Assembly: GCA_951640165.1 (NCBI GenBank)
Contig: OX621241.1
Location: 1,188,001 to 1,252,000 of the forward strand
Source: Pseudoips prasinana
Lineage: Eukaryota; Arthropoda; Insecta; Lepidoptera; Nolidae
Length of the DNA stretch: 64,000 nucleotides
Reading direction: 5' to 3'
Both the position numbers and the translations under genes were made by a program. Of the stretch, positions 8,733-18,984 are shown one piece after another. Numbering within the stretch: the stretch's first letter is position 1; every line of letters starts with the position of its first letter. Below the pieces are notes generated by a model. The model saw only the letters and a program-made list of their open reading frames with translations. It did not search any database and was not told the DNA's origin.

Positions 8733-11435
8733 CCTTGTCTCCCTTCTGCCTCTTACTCACTTCCTGATTTTCAGTTGATCAGAAATGATCGAACTGGTTC
8801 AGGAGGTGGTGGAGTTGCCATATACCTACGTAATAATTTTAAATATTCTATCCTAAGTATGTCCTCGCAGCCGCCACCTGCAAGTGCTGGTGAGCATCTT
8901 TTTCTCGAAATTGAGCTTCACCACACTAAAGTCTTGCTAGGCGTGTACTATTGTCCCTCTCTTAGGATTAATTTTTTCTCTTCTTTTGAAAAATTACTAG
9001 AAACTTTCTCACCTTCTTATAGCCATACAATTGTGATGGGTGACTTTAACACCTGTTTGTTGAAGAATGACTCTCGTTCTTCATCCCTTATTTCTGCTGC
9101 GGAATCTAGTAACCTATCTATCCTTCCTCTCAACGCCACTCATCATTTTCCAAATTGTACTCCTTCCCTCCTTGATCTTGTTCTTGTCTCTTCAAAAGAC
9201 CACGTCGCTAAGCACGGACAGTGCATAGCTGATGCTTTCTCTTACCATGACCTACTTTTCCTTTCTTACAAAATTCGCCTTCCTAAGGCAAAATCTAAAA
9301 TAATTTTGCAACGCAATTTTGGTGGTATAGATTTGGATTGTCTTCGAGCGGATGCTGGCAGCATTGACTGGGCTCCTCTGTTTGCTGCTGATTCGGTCGA
9401 CGAGAAAGTCATGATGTTCAACACCAGTATTATTGGATTATACGATGTGCATGCCCCATTGCGTAAAATAAAAGTTAAGCATCTCCCCGCACCTTGGCTA
9501 ACATCGGAAACGAAAATTCTTTTAGCTAAGAAAGCGGCAGCTAAGTCACGGTATGCGAGTAGGCCTAACGATCTGAATCGCCATAAATATATTTCTCTTC
9601 GAAATCGCTGCAATAAGGTGTGTAGGTATTCACAACGCCAACACATCCATAACTCGGTTGAGAATGGAGATCCAGCAAAAATATGGAAATTTCTGCGGTC
9701 ATTGGGAATTGGGAAAGCTCGAAATGATGCTACTCCTAACAATTTAGATATTAATTTACTTAATAAGCATTTCACTACTTCGCCCAATTTCGACAGGGCA
9801 ACCAAATTAAACACTTTACGTGACCTTTCATCAGTTCCCTGTCCCAGCTACTCTCCCTTTTCTCTTAGTCAGTTGTCTGATTGTGACGTTAGGAAGAGCA
9901 TTCTATCCATTACATCTAACGCAGTAGGCAATGACAATATCACCCGTAATATGATCCTTCCTATCCTTGACGAAATTCTTCCTGCCATTACCCACATCCT
10001 AAATTCATCTTTAAGCTGCGGCGTCTTTCCAGTAATATGGAAAGATGCACAAATTACTCCCCTTCCAAAGAAGGCCAACCCAGCATCCTTTTCTGACTAT
10101 CGCCCAATTTCTATCTTGCCTTTCCTTTCCAAAGTCCTTGAACGCCTTGTCCACAACCAACTAAGTAGCTTTCTCACGAAAAATAATCTTCTTAATCCCT
10201 TCCAGTCTGGTTTTCGTCCTGGCCATAGTACAACCTCTGCCTTGGTTCATATTACGGATGACATTAGAGCCGGGTTAGAACGTGGTCATTTAACAGCGCT
10301 TGCACTGCTCGATTTTAGTAATGCGTTTAATACTGTGGATTTTGATGTGTTACTGGGGATAATACGCTCTCTTAACGTATCTCCAACAGTTATTGACTGG
10401 TTTCGTAGTTACCTGTCTGCCCGCCGGCAGTGTGTTCGTATCGAGAATTTATGTTCTTCCTGGTGCAATACTATTGCAGGCGTGCCTCAGGGTGGCGTTT
10501 TATCTCCATTACTATTCGCAATTTTTATAAATTCCATTTCAAAAAGCCTTCTTTCTTCCTACCACCTTTACGCAGACGATCTTCAGATTTACAACCAGGC
10601 TCCTTTAAATAGGCTGGCAGAAGCTGTTAGCAATATCAATACTGATCTGGTTACTATCAGTGAATGGAGTCGTGCGCACGGATTACTTATTAACCCTCAG
10701 AAGACCCAGGTCATTGTTGTTGGCAGTTCGAGGATGATAGCTAAAGTGTCTTGGTCTCAACTTCCACAACTTCGTTTTGGTAGCAATATTTTGCCGCTAT
10801 GTCGCGAAGTAAAAAATTTGGGCATATACTTGGACAACTGCCTCTCCTGGGGCCCTCAGCTTCAATACGTCAGTCGCAAAACATTTGCGTCGATTGGATC
10901 CTTGCGAAGATTTAAAAACTTTCTCCCAACTAGCACCAAAATTGCGCTTGCTCAATCCCTTCTTCTTCCAATACTAGATTACGCAGATGTCAGCTATCTT
11001 GATCTTACCGAGGCCCAGCTTGATAAACTTGAGCGTCTCCAGAACGTCTGTATAAGATTCATATTTGGTCTACGTAAATATGATCATGTCACGGAATTTC
11101 GCAATAAGCTCAAGTGGCTGCCCATTCGCTTTCGCCGGAATGCTCATATTCTGTCACTTCTATACAATGTATTGTTTATTCCTTCTACTCCCTCTTATCT
11201 TAAAGATCGCTTTTCTTTCCTTTACGAGTCACATTCAAGATTACTAAGATCATCGCAAAATCTACGATTAAAAATGCCAGAGCATTCCTCAATATTTTTT
11301 GACAAATCGTTTGCTGTGCAAGGTGCCCGTCTGTGGAATGCACTGCCATTAGTAATTCGTCAAGCAAAATCACTACGACAGTTTCAGAATCTTGTGAAAG
11401 AACACTACTTGTCTCTTCAACAAAGTACAAATTGA
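8733..11435 (+). CDS. LINE1 ORF2 fragment: endonuclease (partial) and reverse transcriptase
   Basis: An open frame of about 900 codons without internal stops. The first 14 codons up to the TTG at 8775 continue the homology to LINE2 (SYSLPDFQLIRNDRT versus FSLPGLVLIRNDRT), so the real start was upstream and has been lost. The endonuclease part keeps VMGDFNTCL, LLDLVLVSS and SYHDL but lacks the N-terminal Asn and Glu motifs, so nicking activity is unlikely. The reverse transcriptase has DYRPISILPFLSKVLERL, FRPGHST, LLDFSNAFNTVD, GVPQGGVLSPLLF near 10,479 and the catalytic YADD at 10,569-10,580. A carboxy-terminal region follows (LDYADVSYLDL, RLQNVCIRFIFGLRKYDHV, ARLWNALP). Target-primed reverse transcription would be its role. 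The intact frame suggests a fairly recent insertion. Confidence 0.9.
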   Translation, partial: PCLPSASYSLPDFQLIRNDRTGSGGGGVAIYLRNNFKYSILSMSSQPPPASAGEHLFLEIELHHTKVLLGVYYCPSLRINFFSSFEKLLETFSPSYSHTIVMGDFNTCLLKNDSRSSSLISAAESSNLSILPLNATHHFPNCTPSLLDLVLVSSKDHVAKHGQCIADAFSYHDLLFLSYKIRLPKAKSKIILQRNFGGIDLDCLRADAGSIDWAPLFAADSVDEKVMMFNTSIIGLYDVHAPLRKIKVKHLPAPWLTSETKILLAKKAAAKSRYASRPNDLNRHKYISLRNRCNKVCRYSQRQHIHNSVENGDPAKIWKFLRSLGIGKARNDATPNNLDINLLNKHFTTSPNFDRATKLNTLRDLSSVPCPSYSPFSLSQLSDCDVRKSILSITSNAVGNDNITRNMILPILDEILPAITHILNSSLSCGVFPVIWKDAQITPLPKKANPASFSDYRPISILPFLSKVLERLVHNQLSSFLTKNNLLNPFQSGFRPGHSTTSALVHITDDIRAGLERGHLTALALLDFSNAFNTVDFDVLLGIIRSLNVSPTVIDWFRSYLSARRQCVRIENLCSSWCNTIAGVPQGGVLSPLLFAIFINSISKSLLSSYHLYADDLQIYNQAPLNRLAEAVSNINTDLVTISEWSRAHGLLINPQKTQVIVVGSSRMIAKVSWSQLPQLRFGSNILPLCREVKNLGIYLDNCLSWGPQLQYVSRKTFASIGSLRRFKNFLPTSTKIALAQSLLLPILDYADVSYLDLTEAQLDKLERLQNVCIRFIFGLRKYDHVTEFRNKLKWLPIRFRRNAHILSLLYNVLFIPSTPSYLKDRFSFLYESHSRLLRSSQNLRLKMPEHSSIFFDKSFAVQGARLWNALPLVIRQAKSLRQFQNLVKEHYLSLQQSTN

Positions 11436-11842
11436 TTACTTTTAATTGGTCTAGAACTTCAGCATAAAAAATAGCTCTTGTGTACATTATAGTTATAATT
11501 TTCAAGAATATATATATATATATATATATTTTTATATTTATATATGTATATAGTTATATATAGTATAGATGATATATAATATGTAAGTTAAGTATAAGTT
11601 TGTAGCGTATTAAGTTCACTGTTTTAGTCATGGTACCAGTGCGTACCATGTCATCATTTGTGTACACTGACAACTACCGCAACTCTTTTTATTCCATACT
11701 CCAATCCCTGCCTAGGTTGTCTGGAAGAGATCACATTTAGTGATAAGGCCGCCAATTGTACATTTCTGTAATGCATCCTTGTTCTTTATATTGTATTTTA
11801 CTTGGTGTACAATAAAGAGTTATCTATCTATCTATCTATCTA
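8733..11842 (+). mobile_element. LINE1: 5'-truncated APE-type non-LTR retrotransposon
   Basis: The element starts inside the endonuclease domain and runs through ORF2, a ~400-bp 3' UTR with an AT-rich stretch, an aataaa signal near 11,809 and a (TATC)n tail at 11,818-11,842. It is inserted in a SINE whose two halves abut it. Only a 2-bp overlap (ta) could be a target duplication. The 3' UTR words ttgtctggaagagatc, gataaggccgcc and gtgcaataaagagttatc-type end recur in LINE3, so LINE1 and LINE3 are one subfamily. LINE2 is a relative with a different tail. The domain plan fits a CR1/Jockey-group LINE; I cannot fix the clade by eye. Confidence 0.85.
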
Positions 11843-11965
11843 TTTACAAAAGTAAAATTGTACATATATGTAGTATATCAGTTATCTGGTTTCCATAGTC
11901 CAAGCTCTGCTTAACTTGGAATCAGATGGCCGTGTGTGAATAATGTCCCAGGATATTATATTATT
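11843..11965 (+). mobile_element. SINE, right part (continuation of 8640-8732)
   Basis: Reads tatttacaaaagtaaaattg, gtatatcagttatctggttt, ccatagtccaagctctgctt and aacttggaatcagatggccg, the 3' body of the Bm1-like SINE, ending near tgtcccaggatatta. Confidence 0.75.
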
Positions 11966-12954
11966 ATGATATAGAGGACGCGAAGCGTTTTCTAAAAAAA
12001 TTATCCATAGTCTAGATTTAGTAGTTGCTACATACATAGGTATATCTTTTTAGCAGCAACATTTTGTAATATTTGGAAATGAGCAAATTTCTATTGACGT
12101 GCACTACTGCAGAATATCAAACGAGCACCAAAACGACAGATTGAAGGCACCACAGATGCAAAGCGGAAATTGTAGAAAAAGAGCTTCCATTTTACTGGTA
12201 TTTCTATTGTTAGCGATTCGCAGTTCTCATTTGATACAAGAATGAAGGCACAGTATTTTAAATGCAACAGTAATGCAACTTGGGCAATTTACGTTAATAT
12301 TTTTCACATAGGTGCGAGTCTAAAGTCTCAAGAACTCATCAGGAAGAGGGAAGGTCGTTATATGCTTGTTGGCCGACTAGTATAAACAAATCTTATGAAT
12401 TAAAACAAAGTAACCTATACCAATTTAACATTGTTTTTATTCTCAGAATAATACAATTCGGTTACAGATAAAAATTGAATCTACTTTCTCTGAATCAACG
12501 CGTCCAATTTTGCGCCCAAGTAGAGGGGCTCATCGATATATTGGAGCTGCCCTACACCCTATTCACTAGAGAACCGCATCTTTAACGCATTATTGCATAA
12601 AATCAATCTCCATGTGCATCTGTAAAAATTCCTGACGCACCCCAGAATGTTATACTCGTGAACGGGTGCTGCTTGCGGTGACTAGCCGAATTGCGGACTT
12701 ACTTGCAGTACTTGCGATATTTACTCAACTTTATCTTGGCGTAGTAATTGTGACTACCGTTGGTTGACCTCGTACTGCTTGTTCATTTATAAATGGCCGT
12801 GGATGCACCCGCTTTTATCACTTATATTATAATAATCTTTGAACATGCAGCAGCTAACATGTTATTCTATACACAATGTATACAGAATAGAATGATAAAA
12901 AGAAATACTGCTAATATTATAAAGCGAAGGTTTTTGAGTAAGGATGTTGGAGTG
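11966..12954. other. No recognised feature
   Basis: Mixed AT-rich sequence with a moderately GC-rich part at 12,500-12,780. The small frame at 12,793-12,981 has no recognisable family. No repeat partners were seen in the window. Confidence 0.4.
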
Positions 12955-13018
12955 TGGATCTTTTTACTTACCATCAGGTGACCCGCTTGCTCGTTAGCCA
13001 TCCTATTTTATAAAAAAA
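12955..13018 (-). repeat. Fragment of the 'gggtcacctgatggtaag' repeat
   Basis: Reads cttaccatcaggtgacccgc, ttgctcgttagccatcctat and tttataaaaaaaat. Same family as 16,785-16,960 (plus) and 33,180-33,312 (minus). Confidence 0.7.
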
Positions 13019-13019
13019 A

Positions 13020-13175
13020 TCTACGGATGTATGATGGATGTTTGTTACTCGCGAACGCAAAAACTACAGAACGGAATTTGATGAAAATTTGTAGTAGTAT
13101 AGCTTATGTATCCAAAAGAAGAAACGAAAGAAAGATTACTCGGGTAAAACTGCGGGGCACAGTTAGTCTTATATA
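13020..13175 (+). mobile_element. Helitron-like 3' part
   Basis: Reads atggatgtttgttactcgcg, ctacagaacggaatttgatg and ends attactcgggtaaaactgcg-gggcacagttag. The 3' end resembles the short Helitron-like family (hairpin plus ctag/ttag). The body belongs to a sister family. Confidence 0.5.
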
Positions 13176-13232
13176 AACTAAACTTGACAAATAAAAATAA
13201 AAATTTAGATAGAACCAGAAAGGAATATGATA

Positions 13233-13563
13233 TACTAGCTATGCCCCGAGGTTACCCGCGTTAAATTCAGTAAAAGAGTAACAAACATACATTAATACAT
13301 ATATACTCACAAACTTTCCTGTGATGTGTACCTGTAGCGGTTTTGGAAGTGCTCGCCGGAATAGTTACAGATGGTAGATATTTTCCTACACTTATCGTCG
13401 TATTTTAAACAATTCGCACAATATCTTTATAAATTGTAGCCTATGTGTTATTCTTATGTATAAGCTATATTATTGTAAAGTTTCATTAATATCCATTCAG
13501 TAGTTTTTACGTGAAAGAGTAACAAACATCCATCAATCCATCTATACTTACAAACTTAAGCGT
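13233..13563 (-). mobile_element. Nested Helitron-like fragments
   Basis: The left edge tactagctatgccccgaggtt-acccgcgttaaattc is an inverted 3' terminus. It is followed by two copies of the motif aagagtaacaaacat at about 13,275 and 13,518, suggesting one element within or next to another. Between them lies a segment (agtgctcgccggaatagtta) related to 44,010-44,060. Confidence 0.5.
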
Positions 13564-14699
13564 TTATAATATCAGTAGGATTATGCTCCTGTTAAATGTT
13601 ATCTGTGATGCCTGCAACGAATGAGCGGCTAGTTGTTTGTGACTAGAACATAAAACGCAGTAAGTGACATCGACATTCTACCGTACTTTTATATTTCCCA
13701 TTTTATGTGCAACAACTAAACACAAAAGCTATTTTTATTTTTGTTTAATACAAATTGTGTAGCAATTTTAATACAAGTCGTTTATGCATGAAAATCGCTC
13801 CATGAAATACGAATTTCGCATGAGTTTCAGTTTTAGAATACAAAATGTCAGCACGATTCTGTATTGAAGCGCAAAAATTCGATACAACGTTCCACTTACA
13901 ACGATATTGTTGTCACGCTGATACATCGACGCGCATAATAGTCACATCACTGCGATGTAACGTGATAGAGGAACCACTTTTATCAAATATATCCTGGTAT
14001 ATTTATAAACTGCAAATAACTTGTACCTTAGATACTATTTTTTTCGCTACGATGTGTCATATAAATATAATATGATGATCTTCTTACATTAAAATATACT
14101 TTACCTTATTTAAGAAATAAGGAGTACCCTATTTATTATAATTATGATATAACAAAACGTCAGGTTATTCTAGGTACCTTTTTTGTTCGCTGGGAAAAAA
14201 TCCGTTACGTATATTTATTTATTTTTTTAGGAAGATCTACAACATTTATCAACACAATGTTTATGATATATTCATAGGCAGCAGAAAGCCATTAACAGGT
14301 CTCCCCGAGTAAAATCCTGATAACTTAATGAATAATCCGCAGAATAAATATAAACTTATAGAATACGAACCATCTAAATCATTATTATGTTTTACATAAA
14401 ACCTTTTTGGAAAAGGTTAAGGCTGAGTACCCGTCTCACTGTTTCAGATTTATTACAAAATATGTCAAAATACCCGCCCATTGGGGCATGGGCGGGTTAT
14501 GTGGGACTCCCCGGCTAGTCCGGTATACCCACCAAAATAACCCAGCGGCACTCCCGCATCGTCTGTGTGGAGAAAACCTGCAGTGTATCGGTAGGTTGTA
14601 GGTATTACGGAATTCTTTTCCGATTTGACAGAGCAGCACTGTAGTTATGTAGTACTAGCTGAGATAGAGCCATGTTTCATGCGTGTACGGATACTATTT
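13564..14699. other. No recognised gene
   Basis: The frame at 13,845-14,075 shows no known domain. At 14,478-14,520 there is a short inverted pair acccgcccattggggcatgggcgggt. The segment 14,430-14,600 is locally GC-rich and may be an old repeat. Nothing firm. Confidence 0.35.
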
Positions 14700-15026
14700 A
14701 AAAATCTATAACAATGGCCGAGCCATAAAATTTATTATTATTATTTTATAATATATTTATGTATGTATTAGCTATAGTATTATATGTATGTTTAAGTTGT
14801 ATATTATTTATTATATATATTTATGTATATATCTATTGATCTCATATTCCTATGTTTTTTTTCTTCTACCGTACCGTATCTTATATCGATCTCCTATATA
14901 TTCTGTACCTAATGCACCTATCTATATATCTCTGCACCACCTTAAGGTTGACTGGGAGAAAATGCCTTAGGCATTAAGTCCGCCTTTGTACCTATATGTG
15001 CATAAAGTTTAAATAAATAAATAAAG
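14700..15026 (+). mobile_element. LINE 3' UTR and tail, remnant
   Basis: AT-rich sequence ending in tgccttaggcattaagtccg-cctttgta and ataaagtttaaataaataaa. I associate this ending with lepidopteran LINE 3' ends. An (AAAT)n-like tail closes it at about 15,026. No coding part remains. Confidence 0.5.
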
Positions 15027-15149
15027 TGTTATTCGCATTTTTTTTTTGCAAAAGTGATAAAAATTACGCGGATCAAAGTGTCCATTCCATAATTTCAATG
15101 GCCATTTTCTGGAATTTTTAATTGGTGATGCAAATAGATTTAGACATGC

Positions 15150-15262
15150 CAAGTGTGTGTCTCTGCGCGGCGCCGCGGTGGCGGAAAGGCGCGCACGCGC
15201 CTGCGGTCATTCTGTAGTGAACAGTGTAGAACAGCCTGGACACGCGCACTTCTCGCCGCAAC
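15150..15262. other. CpG-dense segment
   Basis: Dense CpG words (gcgcggcgccgcggtggcgg, ggcgcgcacgcgcctgcggt) inside AT-rich DNA. It could be part of a host promoter or a GC-rich repeat. A shorter block with the word gcggtggcgg recurs at 45,205-45,265. No transcript can be inferred. Confidence 0.35.
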
Positions 15263-15326
15263 ACAGTTCTAAGTACACTGTAACACAAAAAAGTTTATAT
15301 TCACCGAGTAGCTGAGAGTACGGTAA

Positions 15327-15647
15327 TCTATACATATAATAAAATCGTAGGAAAGTCAAAACTGTACATTGAATATTTTTTTTAAAGGATACTTGGGGCG
15401 TGATCTACTACCGATATCGAAGCCAAAAATATAGTTTTTAGAATTTTCGTCTGTGTATCTGTTTGTCTGTATGTATGTCCGGGCTAAACTCAAAAAGTAC
15501 TGCATGGATTTACTTAAAATTTTGCATGACTATTACTAAGAGGTTGGTTCAACATATAGGGTATATATTATCACGCTATCACCTACGGGGGAGGAGCTGT
15601 GACAATTTATAAAGTTTAACGCAGGTAAAACCGCGGGGCACAGCTAG
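15327..15647 (+). mobile_element. Short Helitron-like element, best complete copy
   Basis: 321 bp. Begins TCTATACATATAATAAAATC after A and ends accgcggggcacagCTAG before T. Just inside the 3' end the words gcaggtaaaaccgc form a small GC stem-loop (better in related copies: cgcgg-gtaaaa-ccgcg). 5'-TC, 3' hairpin, CTAG and A/T insertion are Helitron-type termini. No Rep/helicase. Related copies lie at 8302-8580, 16,114-16,368 and 25,556-25,775. Confidence 0.65.
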
Positions 15648-16113
15648 TTTAAAATAAACTTCGAAAATGGATGACAGGTAATTTTTTATTTTTTTGACTT
15701 TTTCATGTCTGTCGGCATAAATGCTATAAATTGAACTCCAGATTCAAACGGCGTACTCTAATTGAGAGCGGACTAAAGTTTCTTTTGTTTTACTACTGTG
15801 TCAGTATTGACTTCTATAACAATAAAAAAAGCTTAGCTGTGTGCTCGGCGAGTGTACTCTTGAGTTTAATATCTACTAAAGTCTATAAGAGTGGGGACGT
15901 GAGTAATCAGTCAATAAATTGGAGCGTCAGCAAGGACGAAGTCGTATTCAAGAAATGCCATTGGTTGATACTCACTTCGGGTAAGTGAGTATCAATCTAT
16001 AGCTTTTCTTCTTTTTTACGCGCCACCGCCGTGGAAAACAAGCCTTAACAGCTTAAACCCAATGCAGTTTCGGATTTGTCACTGCACGAATTTAACGTGT
16101 GAATACACTTAGC
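15648..16113. other. Unannotated; open frame and short hairpin
   Basis: An open frame of 85 codons (15,731-15,988) has no recognised domain. Its end overlaps a perfect 13-bp inverted repeat (15,965-15,977 with 15,983-15,995, 5-nt loop) that includes a splice-donor-like gggtaagtgag. Because the donor-like word is explained by the palindrome, I do not call an exon. Confidence 0.3.
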
Positions 16114-16368
16114 ACTAGGTGTGCCCTGCGGTTTTATCCGCGTTAAATTTTATAAATTATCACAGCATCACCCCCGTAGGTGATAGCGGGATAATATATG
16201 CATAAACTCAAAAAGAACTGCATGGATTTACTTCAAATTATGCATGAATATTACTAAAAGGTCGGGTCAACATATAGGCTACATATTATCTCACGCTATC
16301 ACCTACGGGGGAGAAGCTGTGATAATTTATAAAGTTTAACGCGGGTAAAACAGCGGGGCACAGCTAGT
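16114..16368. mobile_element. Palindromic composite of two Helitron-like 3' ends
   Basis: The left arm (16,114-16,200) is an inverted 3' terminus (actaggtgtgccctgcgg...). The right arm (about 16,283-16,368) is the same terminus in direct orientation (...cagcggggcacagctag). Arms match over about 85 bp with a few mismatches. The internal part (aaactcaaaaagaactgcat...) belongs to the right-hand copy. Both outer ends are therefore 3' ends; neither 5' TC end is present. Confidence 0.65.
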
Positions 16369-16784
16369 AGTTTATAAATAACAATACTATTATGAAGTAA
16401 CAAACAGAACTGCTTCAATTTATGAAACCTATGTTTTCACAGATATTACAATGTCGTAGAGCAACACCTCCATGCGCTCCTTATTGCGAGCACACCCATT
16501 TAATCTGTTACCTGCACGTGAGAAATTCATGCAGATTAACCTTTCCATCCTTGTTAGGTAAATCTAGGTTACTACAGTACAGTAAAGTTAATTTTGTGAG
16601 CTACGATGAAGTTATCTGTTTAGCTCGCTTATTAAACGATGCGCAACTTGTATATTTAGATGTCTTCTGGTGGATGGAACCTTGAAAATTTAAGGGAACT
16701 TCAGTTTCGCGTTTTATTTATTTTATATTTATTTATTGTATGTATATCGGTATTTCGTAGAGTGCGAACCTTCTATAGATTTTT
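16369..16784. other. No recognised feature
   Basis: The frame at 16,422-16,685 (87 codons) is open, but I recognise no family and see no supporting signal. Confidence 0.35.
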
Positions 16785-16960
16785 TAGTTTTTTTATATTA
16801 GAGGACGAAAAACGAGCAAGTGGGTCACCTGATGGTAAGTTATCACCGCCGCCCATGGACACTCGCAACACCAGAGGAGTCGCGTGAACGTTTCTGGCCT
16901 TTAAGAGTCAGCAAACAAGTGTTGCTGGCCCATCCCCCGACCCAGATGAACTCTAGCGAC
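16785..16960 (+). repeat. 'gggtcacctgatggtaag' interspersed repeat
   Basis: Reads gaggacgaaaaacgagcaag, tgggtcacctgatggtaagt, tatcaccgccgcccatggac and actcgcaacaccagaggagt, ending near tgctggcccatcccccgacc. Also at 12,955-13,018 and 33,180-33,312. Well represented in Lepidoptera as far as I recall; element class unknown. Confidence 0.7.
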
Positions 16961-17028
16961 CTTACTCACACGCAGAAACACAACATTAAGTTTATTAACT
17001 TAATGTTGTGTTTCTGCGTACGAGTAAG
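16961..17028. repeat. 68-bp near-perfect hairpin
   Basis: Arms 16,961-16,992 and 16,997-17,028 pair at 30 of 32 positions around a tatt loop (arm sequence cttactcacacgcagaaaca followed by caacattaagtt). It abuts the end of the preceding repeat. Origin unknown. Confidence 0.85.
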
Positions 17029-17454
17029 AGTGTGTTATTATTAAGTAATGTCTTCTGTAAGGTGGAGGCACCGCCCCAGTCGGGCTGGTCTTTGAGCAAA
17101 TGAACGCTGTGCCCTACCTCTCTTAGATTCAGCTGATGACAATAAATGACAAAAAGATAGGTGGAGACCAAAAGTGGTTTCCAATGTATTCTACTTATAC
17201 AAGGTGTAACGTAAATAGGCGAAAACTTAAAGCACGCTATCCGCCTATAAAACTGAACAAAATGAAAAAAAAAACTAATTTGTAAAAGAGGATGAACATA
17301 ATATTGGCTCCCCGTACAAAATGCATCAGCTGTCTTCTGTTCTTGTATGGGATGTTTATCTTCTTTGTTTATTTTTCATGTTAATATCCTACACCTTGCT
17401 TATTTTTATAGGGAAATTAAGCTCCTTAAGTTACGTTCATCATTACCATCATGT
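17029..17454. other. No recognised feature
   Basis: No gene or repeat supported. Confidence 0.35.
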
Positions 17455-17676
17455 CAGCCAAATTACGTCCACTGCTGGACAAAAATCTCCCCAAAGAATG
17501 AGGGGCCATAATCGCCACGCTTAGCAGACAGGTTGGCGATCGCAGTTTGATGGTCATAGTTCACAGAAAAACGCCGCTGCCCGTTCTCTGGTAGATATAC
17601 CCTCGGGACGATTTCTACTCCCCCCACGGGAACAGATGGGGTGATGATATTCTAAGCCGTCACCACACAGCCACCA
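17455..17676 (-). mobile_element. RTE-tail SINE-like element, near-complete copy
   Basis: Plus-strand order: caaattacgtccactgctgg, aatgaggggccataatcgcc, acgcttagcagacaggttgg, cgatcgcag, ccctcgggacgatttctact, ccccccacgggaacagatgg and gtgatgatat, ending ccgtcaccacacagcca. The sense strand is minus, since tgtccagcagtggac is the RTE-like 3' end. Confidence 0.7.
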
Positions 17677-17891
17677 TTTTGTTGCACTTTGTATAATATT
17701 TGGGGAACTGTCACGCGACTACACGATGAAGTAGAAATAGTAATCTTCTGCACAAGATAATAAAGAAGCTGTCAGTGCGTGTTAATGCAAACATTCTTGG
17801 AAATAGCTACAAAAATAGGGCAGCAGCAAGAATATCTTATTAATGCAATCTAAACATGCATAGTTGCATAACTAACAGATATTAATGTTAC

Positions 17892-18032
17892 GTACAGACG
17901 CCAGCACATCAAGCTACCCTAATCTGTCAAATTTCCCCAATTGAAAGTGAACTTCATGCTTACGTGATAAAATTGAAAATCGATAAAAAAAAATTGACAG
18001 ATTGGGGTAGCTGGATGTGTTGGCGTCTGTAC
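17892..18032. mobile_element. Foldback MITE, well-preserved copy
   Basis: 141 bp. Terminal inverted repeats of about 42 bp: gtacagacgccagcacatca, agctaccctaatctgtcaaa and, at the other end, the complement ending ggatgtgttggcgtctgtac, with two or three mismatches. The loop is AT-rich. Other copies: 1608-1748, 44,199-44,336 and its duplicate 56,403-56,540. No ORF. It depends on an unknown transposase. Confidence 0.8.
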
Positions 18033-18984
18033 ACAAGAATCAAATCGGTATTTTGATTTTTCTGAAAGTGACCCACATTCTCAATCCTGGTAATTAATTC
18101 TGAGTAATAATATGTAGCCGTTTCAGTCTACAACTAAAAATAAAACTGGTTGATTTAAGTATCAGAGACGCCGAGTTAAGAATGGATAACAATGATATGA
18201 AGTAGTATAGAACATTATTTACATGTCTGTCAAAGTGTATGCACTGAAGTGGCACTGAGTATAATAGAAGCTTTGGTTTTTTTTTATTTACACGTAGAGT
18301 ACTTGAAGATTGAAGGAGCTTGGAATACGGCAGTGATTAGTTAGTGTATTTACAGAATTTAAATGTTAAAGTGTATCTTATTCTCCTCTCATACCTTTGG
18401 CGTGTAATAAAGAGCGTTTATCTAATCTTATCTAATTTACAGATTTTAAATATTTATGAATAATTTAATTTTCCCAATAAACAGGTTTTGCCATACAGCA
18501 CCGTAATGCTTCCAGTATTCTGGCAACGTCAGTAACAGGAGAAAATATAAAACTATTTTAATTTTTAGTCTTACGATCTATATTTTTGTCGCCCTAGCTT
18601 TTTGTTTAGTTAGAAGCTAAAAGCAATAATTAAAATCTCAAAAATAAACAGCAGCTATAAAAATTCAAAATATCGCCGGAATCCCGTAAAATAGCAAGCA
18701 AACAATACAATTCACGGGACAATGACGATGATACCCGTGACGTAGCTACCCTAATTTTAGGCACCCAGCGAGGGAGGTTGTTTCGGTAGCTTCCCAAATC
18801 TACCAAAGAATGCTTAGTATAGTGCTTATAGACATTTCATATCAAAACCAACAGCTGTGTGCCTCGACCAAACTTCATAGCTTCTTCAAAAATAGTTTTA
18901 TCCATAAATATCACTGTAAACGAGGCATATATATTCAGAGGCAGGTAGTAAATTTAGGAACACATTTATGAGGGAAAATGGTTC
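18033..18984. other. No recognised gene
   Basis: AT-rich sequence. A LINE-tail-like word (gtgtaataaagagcgtttat then ctaatcttatctaat) at 18,400-18,440 may mark an old 3' end. Otherwise nothing is supported. Confidence 0.35.

Noticed and set aside
15731..15995. Possible host first exon with a splice donor (gggtaagtgag) and an 85-codon frame
   Set aside because: The donor-like word is one arm of a perfect 13-bp palindrome, and the frame has no recognisable domain.
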